Positions 34,621-44,972 are shown, counted from the first letter of the stretch. The stretch is DNA of 64,000 bases from an uncultured Microscilla sp. (GCF_947493425.1 NZ_CANLRP010000019.1:1-64000); one strand, 5' to 3'. The notes: generated by a model not told the origin, from the sequence alone. Translations and numbers: made by a program.

Positions 34621-36021
34621 ATGAAAACAGTCATCGCAGGAGGTGGAATTGCAGGCTTAATATCAGCCCTCAGTTTGTCTCTTCATCAGGATCAAGAAGT
34701 AATTCTTATAGAAAAAGCAGATCACCCTGGAGGGTTACTTAAATCTTTTGACTACGGCGAACAAGGACTCTTTGACCATGGGGCCCACAATGTATGCGAA
34801 ACTGGAAATACAGCCATAGACAAGGTTATATTTGACCTATTGCCAAAAGGTGGGTGGGATGTGCTGGAAAAAGATAAACGAGATTTAGCAGGAATTTTTT
34901 ACGATGGTCGTTTGCAATTGAACACACCTTATATTGATATTCGCCATAAAGACCAATATAAACAATACATTGCCGATTTCTTCGCAAATATTGAATCAAC
35001 GCCCTCGTACAATGGTCCACAAAATGCCTATGAGACTATTTTTCAAAAATTTGGAGAATCTATCACTCAAGAAGTAATTTCACCTGTAGTAAATAAGATA
35101 TACAAAAAAGATATTCACGACCTAGACCTCTTATCTATATTACTCACTCCCCTTACCAGAGTGAATATGTTTTCAAGTTTTTTAATGGAAGATCTCCTCC
35201 ATACAAAACACCTCAAAAACTTGCTTTCTTTTCCTGAACAAAGAGAGTTGCCCTTGCAGCACTCTTCTGGAAGACGCTCACTCTACCCAAAAAACTTTGG
35301 GATGCAAAAAGTAGTAGATGCTATTATCAAAAAGCTACAAGAAAATAATGTGAAAATTTTGACAAATACAGGCATCAAAAAAATTACTACTCAAAACCAG
35401 AAAATTAGTGAAGTCACGATTGAAAACGCTCAAGGAAATATTGAACAAATTAGTTTAGATTACTTTGTATGGTCTGTGGGCATTCCTCAACTTTCTTTTA
35501 TGCTGGGGTTAGTGAATGGAAAACCTGACTTTGACCCTCCTCTGAAAACTATAGTGACAAATCTAATTGTTGAAAAACCTATAGCTATGGGGGATTTGTA
35601 CTACCTCTACTGCTACGATGATGGATACCATACCTTTAGAGTAAGCAACTACGCTAACTACTGTTCTACTGCCAAAAGATCTAATGGTTATCCTATCTCC
35701 ATTGAATTGCTCATGGAACCTACACAGGTGGAGTCACCTGAAAAAATCACAGAGATTGCTATTTCTGAATTAAGAAAAATGCAAATTTTGCAAGAAGATA
35801 ATCGGGTAAATTTTGGTAAGACAGAAATACTGGCAAGTGGTTTCCCAATGCCTACCCTCAAAAACTCTTTATTTATTAATCAAAAAAGAAAAGAGATTGA
35901 GAAGCTCGATTTGCAAAATCTAGTACTTACAGGAATACTCTCTGAGCCTAATTTGTTTTTTCAAACTGACATTATCAGAGATACATACGAAAAAATGCTA
36001 GACAGAATCATTCAAAAATAA
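34621..36021 (+). CDS. FAD-dependent amine oxidase/mutase-like oxidoreductase
   Basis: The 466-residue flavoprotein has the dinucleotide-binding loop VIAGGGIAGLISALSL at residues 4-19, EKADHPGGLLKSF (the second FAD motif) and FDHGAHNV. This architecture is shared by protoporphyrinogen oxidase, UDP-galactopyranose mutase and sugar-linked amine oxidases. It is not a typical UDP-galactopyranose mutase by length or motifs. In the locus it might oxidise or rearrange an unusual sugar. It is followed 30 bases later by the intact formyltransferase. Confidence 0.7.
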   Translation: MKTVIAGGGIAGLISALSLSLHQDQEVILIEKADHPGGLLKSFDYGEQGLFDHGAHNVCETGNTAIDKVIFDLLPKGGWDVLEKDKRDLAGIFYDGRLQLNTPYIDIRHKDQYKQYIADFFANIESTPSYNGPQNAYETIFQKFGESITQEVISPVVNKIYKKDIHDLDLLSILLTPLTRVNMFSSFLMEDLLHTKHLKNLLSFPEQRELPLQHSSGRRSLYPKNFGMQKVVDAIIKKLQENNVKILTNTGIKKITTQNQKISEVTIENAQGNIEQISLDYFVWSVGIPQLSFMLGLVNGKPDFDPPLKTIVTNLIVEKPIAMGDLYYLYCYDDGYHTFRVSNYANYCSTAKRSNGYPISIELLMEPTQVESPEKITEIAISELRKMQILQEDNRVNFGKTEILASGFPMPTLKNSLFINQKRKEIEKLDLQNLVLTGILSEPNLFFQTDIIRDTYEKMLDRIIQK

Positions 36022-36051
36022 TGACCACTCCCCTTTTTTGATATAAACAAA

Positions 36052-36996
36052 ATGAACATAGCGATTATAGGCCGACATGAGGTACTTTACAACACCATCA
36101 AATTATTAGCCGATAAGGGATTTAATATTGGACTAATTGTTACAACAAAAGCATCTCCTGAATATAGAATAAAAGAAGATGATTTTGAAAAAATAGCCCA
36201 AAGTTTGGGTGCTGAGTTCTTTCATACATCTAAAATTAACTCGCCAGAGTTTTTATCTATTTTAAGGGACAGAATTAAAAAGTATAATATCCAGGTGGCT
36301 GTAAGTTCTAATTATGCCAACTTGATTTCTCAGGATGTAATAGATCTTTTTCCACTTGGCATACTCAACGCTCATGGGGGAGACTTACCTCGTTATCGTG
36401 GTAATGCCTGCCAGGCTTGGGCCATTATTAATCAGGAAGAAAAAATTGGCTTGTGTATTCATAAAATGGTAGGAGCTGAAGTAGATGCAGGCGACATTAT
36501 TGCTCGCAAGTACCTCCCTATTGACATTAATACAAGAGTAGGGCAAGCCTATGAATGGATGGAAAAAGTAATACCAGTAATGTTTCTTGAGGCGCTTTCA
36601 AAACTTCAGGAAAATCCAACATATGTTCTTGCTTACCAATCAGAGAACCCTAAAGATGCTTTGCGTTGTTATCCAAGAAACCCTGACGATGGAAAGATTG
36701 ATTGGTCAATGCCTAACGATTCTATTCTTAGGCTGATCAATGCATCGAGTGAACCTTTTAATGGTGCATTTTGCCAATACAAAGGGGAAAAAATTATTAT
36801 TTGGCGAGCCGAAATTTATCAAGATGAAGAAGTTTACCTTGCAATGCCTGGTCAGGTAGCTTTACTTGACAAAAATAGTGGATCTGTAACAGTTATTTGT
36901 GGTCAAGGCAAACTGAAAATCACAGAGGTACAACTTGGCGATAGAAGAGACTCGCCATTCGCTTTCATAAAATCTTTTCGTGCGCGTTTGAGCTAA
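36052..36996 (+). CDS. Sugar N-formyltransferase-like protein
   Basis: The 314-residue Fmt-fold enzyme retains the full Asn106-His108-Asp145 triad in GILNAHGGDLPRYRGN and AEVDAGDII, with a C-terminal Fmt-type domain (NPDDGKIDWS, FNGAFCQYKGEKIIIWRAE). It probably transfers formyl from N10-formyl-tetrahydrofolate to an amino-sugar, such as a 4-amino-4,6-dideoxyhexose made via Gmd/RfbB and the DegT aminotransferase. Context excludes the housekeeping tRNA enzyme. Confidence 0.8.
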   Translation: MNIAIIGRHEVLYNTIKLLADKGFNIGLIVTTKASPEYRIKEDDFEKIAQSLGAEFFHTSKINSPEFLSILRDRIKKYNIQVAVSSNYANLISQDVIDLFPLGILNAHGGDLPRYRGNACQAWAIINQEEKIGLCIHKMVGAEVDAGDIIARKYLPIDINTRVGQAYEWMEKVIPVMFLEALSKLQENPTYVLAYQSENPKDALRCYPRNPDDGKIDWSMPNDSILRLINASSEPFNGAFCQYKGEKIIIWRAEIYQDEEVYLAMPGQVALLDKNSGSVTVICGQGKLKITEVQLGDRRDSPFAFIKSFRARLS

Positions 36997-37034
36997 TGTC
37001 TTCTTTGCATTACTTGTAGTCTTTTTTTAAGAAA

Positions 37035-38393
37035 ATGAAATCATTTATAAAAAAAACAAGCATTTACATTATCCAGTCAATACTAACACCATTTTTTATA
37101 ATTGGCTGGATAATAATTTTACTTATCAAGAAAAAAAGGTCACAGCCTCGTCTAGTTTGGGGGCCAATCCCTATTATTAACAATAAGTACTTCTCTAATG
37201 CTCTGAAAGCTGATCAGCAGTATGAATCTGTGACCATTATGGATGGTTTTTTTTCAAGCATTAATTCAAAGGAAGATTTTGACCTCTATTATTCAGATTT
37301 TTTACCAGTATTTTTATCAAAAAACCAATACTTAGTAAAAATATGCAAGAACACTTTTTTGCCATTTGTCATTTTTCTGTATGCGATTTATCGATTCGAC
37401 ATTTTTCACCACTCTTTCGAGGGGGGCTTTTTGAGAGGAAGTATTTTAGCAAAAGTAGAGGCTACTTTGATTAAGTTAGCAAAAGGCAAAATAGTTATCA
37501 TGCCTTATGGTGCTGATTTTTACCGTTATTCAAAGCTTGAGGTTATTAGTTTTCGGCATGTGTTATTACTGAATTACCCACAAATGGCTTTCAAAGAAAA
37601 AGAAATTAATAAAAGGATAGAGCTTTGGACAAAACACGCTGATGTAATTATGGCAGGGTATGATATTGATGGTTTAGCTCGTTGGGACATCTTACCTTTT
37701 AACTATATAACTATTGATACCAAACTATGGCAAAAGAAATACAACTATTCAACGAATGATGGTCATAATGGACCAGTATATATAATGCATACTCCTAATC
37801 ATAAAGGAGTCAAGGGAAGTGAATTTATTATGAAGGCAATAAAGGAGTTACAACATGAAGGTCTACAAGCAGAGTTAATACTTATAGAGAAGATTCCCAA
37901 TACAGAAGTTAGGAGACTGATGCATGAAAAGGCAGACATTTTAGCCGAGCAACTTATATTTGGTTATGGATTGAGTGGAGTGGAGGGAATGGTAACTGGT
38001 ATACCTGTATTAAGCAACCTAGACAATGAAGCTTATACCAGGGTATTTAGACGTTACTCTTATCTTAATGAATGTCCTATTCTGTCTACTACTCCTGAAA
38101 ACGTAAAAACTCATCTTAAAATTTTGATCACTAACCCTCAGCTAAGAAAGCAGCTAGGCGAAGCGGGAAGAAAATATGTAGACAAATACCATTCAGAAAA
38201 AACGGCTCAATACACATTTGGTGCCATTTATAGCAAAATATGGCACAAGCAAGAGGTTAACCTCATGAACTTATTTCATCCAATCACAGGAGAGTATACC
38301 AATAGTTCCCCAATAATTCAACACCCTCTTCATGAGAATCACCTTCCACAGCAATACTTTGACAATTCAACGACACTCTCAAAGCATAGATAA
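37035..38393 (+). CDS. Glycosyltransferase-like protein with N-terminal membrane segment
   Basis: The 452-residue protein has an N-terminal hydrophobic helix (about 9-31) followed by basic residues, then a GT-B-like body. The C-terminal half has YIMHTPNHKGVKGSEFIMKAI and LSGVEGMVTGIPVLSN, resembling the donor-binding part of GT4 enzymes. The N-terminal half is atypical. It probably adds a sugar to the lipid-linked repeat unit at the inner membrane. It follows the formyltransferase by 38 bases and precedes the flippase. Confidence 0.65.
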   Translation: MKSFIKKTSIYIIQSILTPFFIIGWIIILLIKKKRSQPRLVWGPIPIINNKYFSNALKADQQYESVTIMDGFFSSINSKEDFDLYYSDFLPVFLSKNQYLVKICKNTFLPFVIFLYAIYRFDIFHHSFEGGFLRGSILAKVEATLIKLAKGKIVIMPYGADFYRYSKLEVISFRHVLLLNYPQMAFKEKEINKRIELWTKHADVIMAGYDIDGLARWDILPFNYITIDTKLWQKKYNYSTNDGHNGPVYIMHTPNHKGVKGSEFIMKAIKELQHEGLQAELILIEKIPNTEVRRLMHEKADILAEQLIFGYGLSGVEGMVTGIPVLSNLDNEAYTRVFRRYSYLNECPILSTTPENVKTHLKILITNPQLRKQLGEAGRKYVDKYHSEKTAQYTFGAIYSKIWHKQEVNLMNLFHPITGEYTNSSPIIQHPLHENHLPQQYFDNSTTLSKHR

Positions 38394-38450
38394 GTACTTA
38401 GCAAGAGTTGATATTTGTTTACCAATAAATTAGATGTAATAAAAGTTTAA

Positions 38451-39899
38451 ATGCTAAAAAAATTCGCAAAAGATATTTCCATTTATGGCTCTGGTGATTT
38501 TGTCTTCAAAATAATTGCTTTTGTTTTTTTCATTATATACGCCCGCTTTCTCTCTGTTGAAGATTTTGGGTTAATGACATTGGTAGTAACAGTTGTAAAT
38601 GTGCTAGTAATGATCTCTAATGTAGGTTTAAACAATGCTATTTCAAGATATTATTATGACAAACACACGCTAGAAGAACAACGCCCTTCATTGGTAAGTA
38701 CTGGTTTAACTATTCAAACATTGGTCACAGTAGGACTTACTCTTCTAGTTATTATAGGCCTATACCCTTTTCAGGAAGCCATCCAAAAAGAGTATGGCAT
38801 TACCTATCTATTATTTGTACTTGCCTTGCTTGGGGCTATTCCTACTCAACTTATTCAATACGCCCTTGATGTAATCAGGATGCATTTCAAACCTTTAAGG
38901 TTTACCATCACATCTTTTTTGAAAAACCTACTAGGGGCACTTATTGCTACAATCTTATTGGTTTATACAGATTTGAAGGTAACGGGTTACTTTATGGGGC
39001 TTCTGATTGGATTGACTGTTGCGGTTCCCATAAGTTTATGGATGATCAGAAAAGATTTATCTTTCAACTTTAATAAAAAACTTGCTCGAAATTTAACCGT
39101 TTTTGGATACCCTTTCATTTTTGCCAACGTTGCCTATTGGCTCTTGTCATCTATTGACAGATGGATGATTGTCGAAATAAGCAATAAAGAAGAGCTAGGC
39201 CTGTATGCTATTGGATTCCGTATCTCTCAAGTTATTGGTTTTTTGAGTAGTGCTTTTGGGCAAGCATGGTCACCATACTCTATAAAGTTATATGCAGAAA
39301 ATCCTGACTATATCAGAATAGTAAGTCAAATACTTACTTATTTGAGTTTGGTATTAGTACTGGCAGCAATTTCTATTAGTATATTTAGTGCCGAAATTTT
39401 AATGGTTACAACGCCTAAAGAATATTGGCCAGCTGCCAATTCTTTAGGGATTATTGTAATTGGTTTATGTTTTCAGGGTACTACTCAAATTACTGTATAT
39501 GGAATAGCCATCGAAAAGAAAACATATTTAATCACTCTAGGCTCTTGGCTTACTGTAATTCTTAATTTTGGTTTAAACTATTGGCTCATTAATAAATACA
39601 ATGGAGCTTTCGGAGCCTCATTAGCTACCATGTTTTCATTCTTGTTTATGACCCTTTTTTACCTGTTCCATACTCAAAAATTACACCCTTTAAAATTAGA
39701 AAAAAAGAAGTTATTGGTGTTATTTGCATCAATTTTTGTGATAGTTCCAACAACTATATACATAAATTCACTTGATTGGACATTTTTAACACTTCTTTAC
39801 AAAACACTACTTCTTGGTCTATTTATTAGTACAGTATTCATTACTAAAGTAATAGATGTTAAACAGTTAAAAAATATTTTAAAAGTTAAGTTTTCATGA
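38451..39899 (+). CDS. wzx: Wzx-type lipid-linked oligosaccharide flippase
   Basis: The 482-residue protein has about 12-14 membrane helices. It begins KKFAKDISIYGSGDFVFK and ARFLSVEDFGLMTLV, the typical N-terminal pattern of polysaccharide flippases (MATE/PST superfamily). LSSIDRWMIVE and SSAFGQAWSPYSI are also characteristic. It would move undecaprenyl-PP-linked repeat units to the periplasm. Its stop overlaps the next start by 4 bases (ATGA). Confidence 0.9.
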   Translation: MLKKFAKDISIYGSGDFVFKIIAFVFFIIYARFLSVEDFGLMTLVVTVVNVLVMISNVGLNNAISRYYYDKHTLEEQRPSLVSTGLTIQTLVTVGLTLLVIIGLYPFQEAIQKEYGITYLLFVLALLGAIPTQLIQYALDVIRMHFKPLRFTITSFLKNLLGALIATILLVYTDLKVTGYFMGLLIGLTVAVPISLWMIRKDLSFNFNKKLARNLTVFGYPFIFANVAYWLLSSIDRWMIVEISNKEELGLYAIGFRISQVIGFLSSAFGQAWSPYSIKLYAENPDYIRIVSQILTYLSLVLVLAAISISIFSAEILMVTTPKEYWPAANSLGIIVIGLCFQGTTQITVYGIAIEKKTYLITLGSWLTVILNFGLNYWLINKYNGAFGASLATMFSFLFMTLFYLFHTQKLHPLKLEKKKLLVLFASIFVIVPTTIYINSLDWTFLTLLYKTLLLGLFISTVFITKVIDVKQLKNILKVKFS

Positions 39900-40777
39900 A
39901 AAAACACTTAATTACAGGAGCAGGCGGCTTAATTGGTGCAGAACTTATTAAACATTTGTTGTTGGATCAGGAAAACCAGGTTTTTGCCATTTCTCGTCAG
40001 CAACCAACTACAGACCAAGATCGCCTCACATACATCACCCTTGATTTCAGTACAGAGTGGAATACTAGTGTGCTTCCAGAAAACATAGATACAATTATTC
40101 ATCTAGCACAATCGCCTGACTTTAGAGATTTCCCTCAAAAATCAGAAAGTGTATTCAATGTCAACACTATTAGTACCTTAAAGTTGTTGAATTACGCCCA
40201 GCAAACAGGTGTGAAAAAGTTTGTGTTGGCTTCATCTGGTGGTATTTATGGCAATGGCAACAATGGGTTTACCGAAAATACCCCCATCATAACAAATAAA
40301 AACCTGGGTTTTTATTTAGGAACCAAGTTATGTTCTGAAATCATAGCTGATAGCTATGCTCAGTTTTTTGATTTAGTTATGCTTCGTTTTTTCTTTGTTT
40401 ATGGTGCACACCAACGAAAAGACATGTTGATACCCAGACTAGTAGGTTTTGTAAAAAATAAACAACCTATTACACTACAAGGACACGACGGCTTGAAAAT
40501 TAACCCAATATATGTGTCAGATGCAGTAGAAGCAATTATCAAATCTTTCGACTTGAAAGGTAACCATAAAATAAATATAGGAGGCCAAGAGATTCTCAGC
40601 CTTAGAGAAATTGGCCATATTATTGGCGAAGTAACAGGGGTTTCCCCAGAGTTTAAAACGGACTTAGAAAGTTCTGCTAAAAATGTAATTGGTGACATCA
40701 CTAAAATGTCAGACATCTTAACTCCTCCTAAAATAAGTTTCAAAGATGGCATTAAACTTTTAACAAGTCAAAGTTAA
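39896..40777 (+). CDS. NAD-dependent epimerase/dehydratase (extended SDR)
   Basis: The 293-residue SDR has GAGGLIGAEL, HLAQSPDFRDF, ASSGGIYGNG and catalytic Y/K in FYLGTKLCSE. KINPIYVSDAVEAI resembles the C-terminal substrate region of hexose epimerases. It is shorter than GalE. It is translationally coupled to wzx and lies 5 bases before a glycosyltransferase. It is not an obvious RfbD, but a 4-keto reductase role on a dTDP- or GDP-sugar is possible. Confidence 0.8.
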   Translation: MKKHLITGAGGLIGAELIKHLLLDQENQVFAISRQQPTTDQDRLTYITLDFSTEWNTSVLPENIDTIIHLAQSPDFRDFPQKSESVFNVNTISTLKLLNYAQQTGVKKFVLASSGGIYGNGNNGFTENTPIITNKNLGFYLGTKLCSEIIADSYAQFFDLVMLRFFFVYGAHQRKDMLIPRLVGFVKNKQPITLQGHDGLKINPIYVSDAVEAIIKSFDLKGNHKINIGGQEILSLREIGHIIGEVTGVSPEFKTDLESSAKNVIGDITKMSDILTPPKISFKDGIKLLTSQS

Positions 40778-40782
40778 ATATT

Positions 40783-41961
40783 ATGAAAAAAAGAGTTGCT
40801 CTAGTAGCTTTTGGGATAAGTTCCCTTGCTGGTGGTGGTGGAGCTGAGCGACAATTCACCGATACTTATGAGTATTATCAGAAAAAAACTGACCGCAAAT
40901 TTGACCTTTACTATATACTCGACCCTCAATCTTATGAGGCACTTACCCAGTTAGGTATTTTACATTTCAAAGAAAACGTGATTTTATTAAAAAAACACAG
41001 TTTTATCCCTCGAAAGTTTCGGTCATTTTTTTGGAGTATAGAGTTTATTTTCAAAGCGAAAAAAAGAGGCATTCATTTGGTTCATGCTTATTTACCTAGC
41101 ATTACTTACGGGCTATCTATACTTTTTTCTCGTCTAATCCCTAAGCGCCCACTCATTACAGTGAATATAAATGATTGTACACTTGCTCATGCATATACTA
41201 GTGCTTATACTTTCGATTCAGCAGGTAATACAAAAAAAACCATTTTTTTGTATAGAAACTTTTCTTTTGATGGATATTTTTCTTGGTACACTTTATTTAC
41301 AGAAGTCGCCCAAAAGCACAATGTAGTAAAAGGGAATCCTATCATTAAATCTGCTAAATATTGTTTTGCCAATCAAATTTATAAGCCTGGCAATAAACAA
41401 AATCTAATTGTATATGCAGGTAGACTTGTGGAGCAAAAAGATCCTATTTTTTTTATTCAAGCTATCTTACACCTCTACAAACAATACCCCGAAGTTACTA
41501 AAGAATGGAAGGTAAAAATGTTTGGTAAAGGACCTTTATACAATGCCTTAACTGATTTCATTGAACAAAACAATTTACAACAAATAGTGGAAGTCACCTC
41601 TACTGATAATATGTTGGAGGTTTTTAGTAAATCTAAGCTTTTTATATCATCTCAATTGTATGAAAACTTCACATCACTTTCTATGCTAGAAGCCATGTCG
41701 GCAGGTAATGCAATCATTGCCCGTAATGTAGGACAAACAGATTATTTTGTAAAAGATGGTCAGAATGGATATTTACTAACAAAAGATACTCCTGAAAATA
41801 TGGGAGATTTAATTTATCAATATACTAGTCAACCAAAGCTTCAACAAGAGATGCAAGACCGCAGCCTCTATATTGCAAATGAAGTACACAATGTCCACAA
41901 TTTTTTAAATGATATAGAAGATTTTTGGAACACATTTTTTTTACCAGAAAAGCCTTACTAA
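40783..41961 (+). CDS. GT4 family glycosyltransferase
   Basis: The 392-residue GT-B enzyme has an N-terminal glycine-rich acceptor loop (SSLAGGGGAERQF), IVYAGRLVEQKDPIFFIQA and a donor-site motif LYENFTSLSMLEAMSAGNAI, where the E of the E-x7-E motif is visible. RNVGQTDYFVKDGQNGYLL closes the domain. It is a retaining transferase using an NDP-sugar; donor unknown. Confidence 0.85.
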   Translation: MKKRVALVAFGISSLAGGGGAERQFTDTYEYYQKKTDRKFDLYYILDPQSYEALTQLGILHFKENVILLKKHSFIPRKFRSFFWSIEFIFKAKKRGIHLVHAYLPSITYGLSILFSRLIPKRPLITVNINDCTLAHAYTSAYTFDSAGNTKKTIFLYRNFSFDGYFSWYTLFTEVAQKHNVVKGNPIIKSAKYCFANQIYKPGNKQNLIVYAGRLVEQKDPIFFIQAILHLYKQYPEVTKEWKVKMFGKGPLYNALTDFIEQNNLQQIVEVTSTDNMLEVFSKSKLFISSQLYENFTSLSMLEAMSAGNAIIARNVGQTDYFVKDGQNGYLLTKDTPENMGDLIYQYTSQPKLQQEMQDRSLYIANEVHNVHNFLNDIEDFWNTFFLPEKPY

Positions 41962-41998
41962 TTACAACTATTAAGCCACCACTCTAACAAATGTTATT

Positions 41999-42988
41999 AT
42001 GCAACATAAACATCTGGCTTTTCTTCGTAACCCGAAGAATGGCAACTTACTTAAAATAAAGGATGAAGTACTAGAAGGAAATCGTATCAAATCTGGAACC
42101 CTATATGATGAAGATAGTAATGAGGAATACCCAATTATTAACTTTATTCCACGTTTTGTACCTCTTGAAAATTACGCCTCCGGATTTGGTCTTCAATGGA
42201 ATATCCATAGCAGAACTCAGTATGATGACGAAAGCAAACACAATTTTTCAAAAGATCGCTTTTTTTTTCAGTCAAAATGGGATGAAAATCTCGAAGGTGA
42301 AACAATACTAGAAATAGGGTGCGGATCAGGTAGATTTACAACGGTAGCCGCTGATACAGGGGCTACTCTCGTTACCTTTGATTATTCTAATGCAGTAGAG
42401 GCTTGCTATCAAACAAATGGACACAGAGACAATGTATTAATTGTTCAAGCAAGTGTATATGAAATGCCTTTTGAAAAAAACTCGTTCGATAAAGCCTACT
42501 GCTTTGGAGTGTTACAGCATACTCCTGACCCTAAAGCGTCATTTATGGCTATACCACCTTTTGTAAAAAGCAAAGGAGAGATTTCAACTGATTTGTACCA
42601 TAAGAGTTTTGCAAAATGGATTTTAGGAACCAAATATTATGTCAGACCATTTACCAAAGGTAAAAATCCTGAAAAGCTGTATAAAAACATCAAAGCTTAT
42701 ATTGATTTCATGTGGCCTTTAGCCAAAGTAATAAGAAAAATCCCTAAAATAGGGCCTTCTATTAATTGGAGGTTGCTCATTGCTGACTATTCTAGAGAGT
42801 TTTCTAATACAGATAATGAAACTTTAAAAGAATGGGCATATTTAGATACGATGGATATGCTGTGCCCTATGTATGATTACCCACAAACAATGAATACATA
42901 CAAAAAATGGCATAAAGAAGCTCATTTGACTGGCTCTCACTTTGAGTATGGTGGGAATGGTATATATGCAACAGGAATAAAACAATAA
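41999..42988 (+). CDS. SAM-dependent methyltransferase with Trm112-like N-terminus
   Basis: The 329-residue protein starts with a Trm112-like segment (FLRNPKNGNLLKI, then a strand ending YPIINFIPRFVP). The class I SAM domain follows with ILEIGCGSGRFTTVAAD, TFDYSNAVE and FDKAYCFGVLQHTPDP. The tail has further helices typical of O-antigen-linked methyltransferases. It lies 12 bases before asnB copy 2 and probably methylates a sugar of the repeat or chain end. Confidence 0.8.
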   Translation: MQHKHLAFLRNPKNGNLLKIKDEVLEGNRIKSGTLYDEDSNEEYPIINFIPRFVPLENYASGFGLQWNIHSRTQYDDESKHNFSKDRFFFQSKWDENLEGETILEIGCGSGRFTTVAADTGATLVTFDYSNAVEACYQTNGHRDNVLIVQASVYEMPFEKNSFDKAYCFGVLQHTPDPKASFMAIPPFVKSKGEISTDLYHKSFAKWILGTKYYVRPFTKGKNPEKLYKNIKAYIDFMWPLAKVIRKIPKIGPSINWRLLIADYSREFSNTDNETLKEWAYLDTMDMLCPMYDYPQTMNTYKKWHKEAHLTGSHFEYGGNGIYATGIKQ

Positions 42989-43000
42989 TTAAAGAATAAA

Positions 43001-44863
43001 ATGTGCGGAATAACTGGCATTTTCCATTTCGACAAAGACAGAAGGGTTCAACAGAATATTTTGAAACAAATGACTGATATTATCCACCACCGGGGTCCCG
43101 ATGGGGAAGGGTTTTACTGTCATAATAATATAGGTTTGGGGCACCGTCGCCTTTCTATTATTGATCTCTCAACTGGAGATCAACCCATGTTTAATGATGA
43201 TCGTTCGATAGCGCTCATTTTCAACGGTGAAATCTATAACTACATAGAGCTTAAGGAAGAACTTAAAACATTAGGGCATCGGTTCCACACCACTTCAGAT
43301 ACAGAGGTGATCATTCGAGCTTACGAGCAATGGGGCATTGACTGCCAAAATAAATTTAACGGCATGTGGGGTTTTGCGCTATGGGATAAACACAAGCAAC
43401 AGCTACTCTTATCTATTGATCGGCTCGGAATCAAGCCTCTACACTATGGAATACATGACAATACCTTGCTCTTTGGCTCTGAGATTAAAAGTCTACTAGC
43501 TTACGGTTTTCCAACAAAACCTAATGACGAGGTATTGGGGCTTTATCTTACGCTTAGTTATTTGCCTGCTCCTTATACTTATTACAAAGACATCAAAAAG
43601 TTGCAACCAGGACATTGTCTTATTATCAGAGAAGGACAGGTAACCGAAAAAAAATATTGGGATATACCTCAAGTACCAGAAGCCCAAATGCTTACTGATA
43701 AAGTACAAGTCTATGAGCAGTTTGAAAGTATTCTAAAGGATGCTGTTAAAATAAGAATGCGTAGTGACGTTCCTTTCGGAGCGTTTCTTAGTGGAGGCTT
43801 AGACTCCTCAAGTGTAGTGGCTTTAATGTCCCAAATAGCTTCGCAACCTGTAGAAACTTTTACTATTGGCTTTCAAGACAAGGCATATGATGAAAGTCAC
43901 TTGGCTCAAGAGGTGGCTACTAGATTTAACACTAAGCATACCCTTAATTATGTACAACCTGACAGTTTTGAAGAAGCTCTAAAGCACATTTTGTTTCACT
44001 ATGACGAACCTTTTGGAGACTCTTCTGCCATTCCTACCGGGTATGTGTCTAAATATGCTCGCCAAAATGTCAAAATGGTGCTTACTGGTGATGGTGGAGA
44101 CGAGGTGCTGTCAGGGTATACTGTATATCAAGGAGAAAAATTTGCCCACCAATACCAAAAGCTCCCAGGCTTTATCCGCAAGGGCATACCCAATGCTGTA
44201 AATGTTTCTTCAAAACTTATGAGAGGAAGGCTAAAATATACACTTAACCGAATAAGTGCTGTCACTGAAGCGTCAAATCAAGGCTTTATCCCCCGTTTAA
44301 TTAACAAAGTCTCTTGGGTAGAAAAAGGTGTTTTACAGAATTTAATGGGTGATTCTTCAAAATATATGACTATTGAAGATTATTTCCATGATGTGTTTGC
44401 TCAATGTAACTATCAAGATCCTTTTTATCAAGTGATGTACTTTAATCTAAAAATCTCACTACCTTTTGATATGTTGACCAAAGTAGACCGAATGAGCATG
44501 GCACACTCACTGGAAACTCGCATTCCTTTTTTAGATTATCGTTTGGTTGAGTTAATGGTAAAGGTTTCTAAAAACATCAAAATGCAAGGTTATGAACGTA
44601 AGTCTGTGCTCCGTAATACAGTGGGTAAAGCATTGCCCAAAAACATTCTCCATGCACCCAAAAAAGGGTTTGGAGTACCTTTACGCGAATGGTTTAAAGA
44701 AAAATCGTTTGAAAATCACTTGAATTCATTGTCTAACCAAGATTTTGGCCTCAATTCTAACACCATCCAGACCATAGTAAAAGAAAATCAACTAGGAAAA
44801 AAAGACTATGGCAATTTTATATGGATGTTGTTTGTCTTAAGAAACTGGCTTGCAAGACCTTAA
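43001..44863 (+). CDS. asnB: AsnB-type glutamine amidotransferase (copy 2)
   Basis: The 620-residue protein has Cys2 of the glutaminase (MCGITGIFHF), IHHRGPDGEG, the pyrophosphate loop FLSGGLDSSSVVAL and LTGDGGDEVLSGY. It is closer to canonical asparagine synthetase in motifs than copy 1. Two AsnB genes in one glycan locus suggests amidation of two different uronic acids or of two positions, rather than amino-acid supply. It ends a tight run; a promoter follows downstream for wecB. Confidence 0.87.
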   Translation: MCGITGIFHFDKDRRVQQNILKQMTDIIHHRGPDGEGFYCHNNIGLGHRRLSIIDLSTGDQPMFNDDRSIALIFNGEIYNYIELKEELKTLGHRFHTTSDTEVIIRAYEQWGIDCQNKFNGMWGFALWDKHKQQLLLSIDRLGIKPLHYGIHDNTLLFGSEIKSLLAYGFPTKPNDEVLGLYLTLSYLPAPYTYYKDIKKLQPGHCLIIREGQVTEKKYWDIPQVPEAQMLTDKVQVYEQFESILKDAVKIRMRSDVPFGAFLSGGLDSSSVVALMSQIASQPVETFTIGFQDKAYDESHLAQEVATRFNTKHTLNYVQPDSFEEALKHILFHYDEPFGDSSAIPTGYVSKYARQNVKMVLTGDGGDEVLSGYTVYQGEKFAHQYQKLPGFIRKGIPNAVNVSSKLMRGRLKYTLNRISAVTEASNQGFIPRLINKVSWVEKGVLQNLMGDSSKYMTIEDYFHDVFAQCNYQDPFYQVMYFNLKISLPFDMLTKVDRMSMAHSLETRIPFLDYRLVELMVKVSKNIKMQGYERKSVLRNTVGKALPKNILHAPKKGFGVPLREWFKEKSFENHLNSLSNQDFGLNSNTIQTIVKENQLGKKDYGNFIWMLFVLRNWLARP

Positions 44864-44972
44864 ATGTAAGAAATAAGTTGTTTTATTTGTCATTTCTATA
44901 CTCTAAAAAAGACACAAATACAAGCTTATAATCAGATACTTACCTTAAAGCTTTGTTTTCCTATTTATTTTA

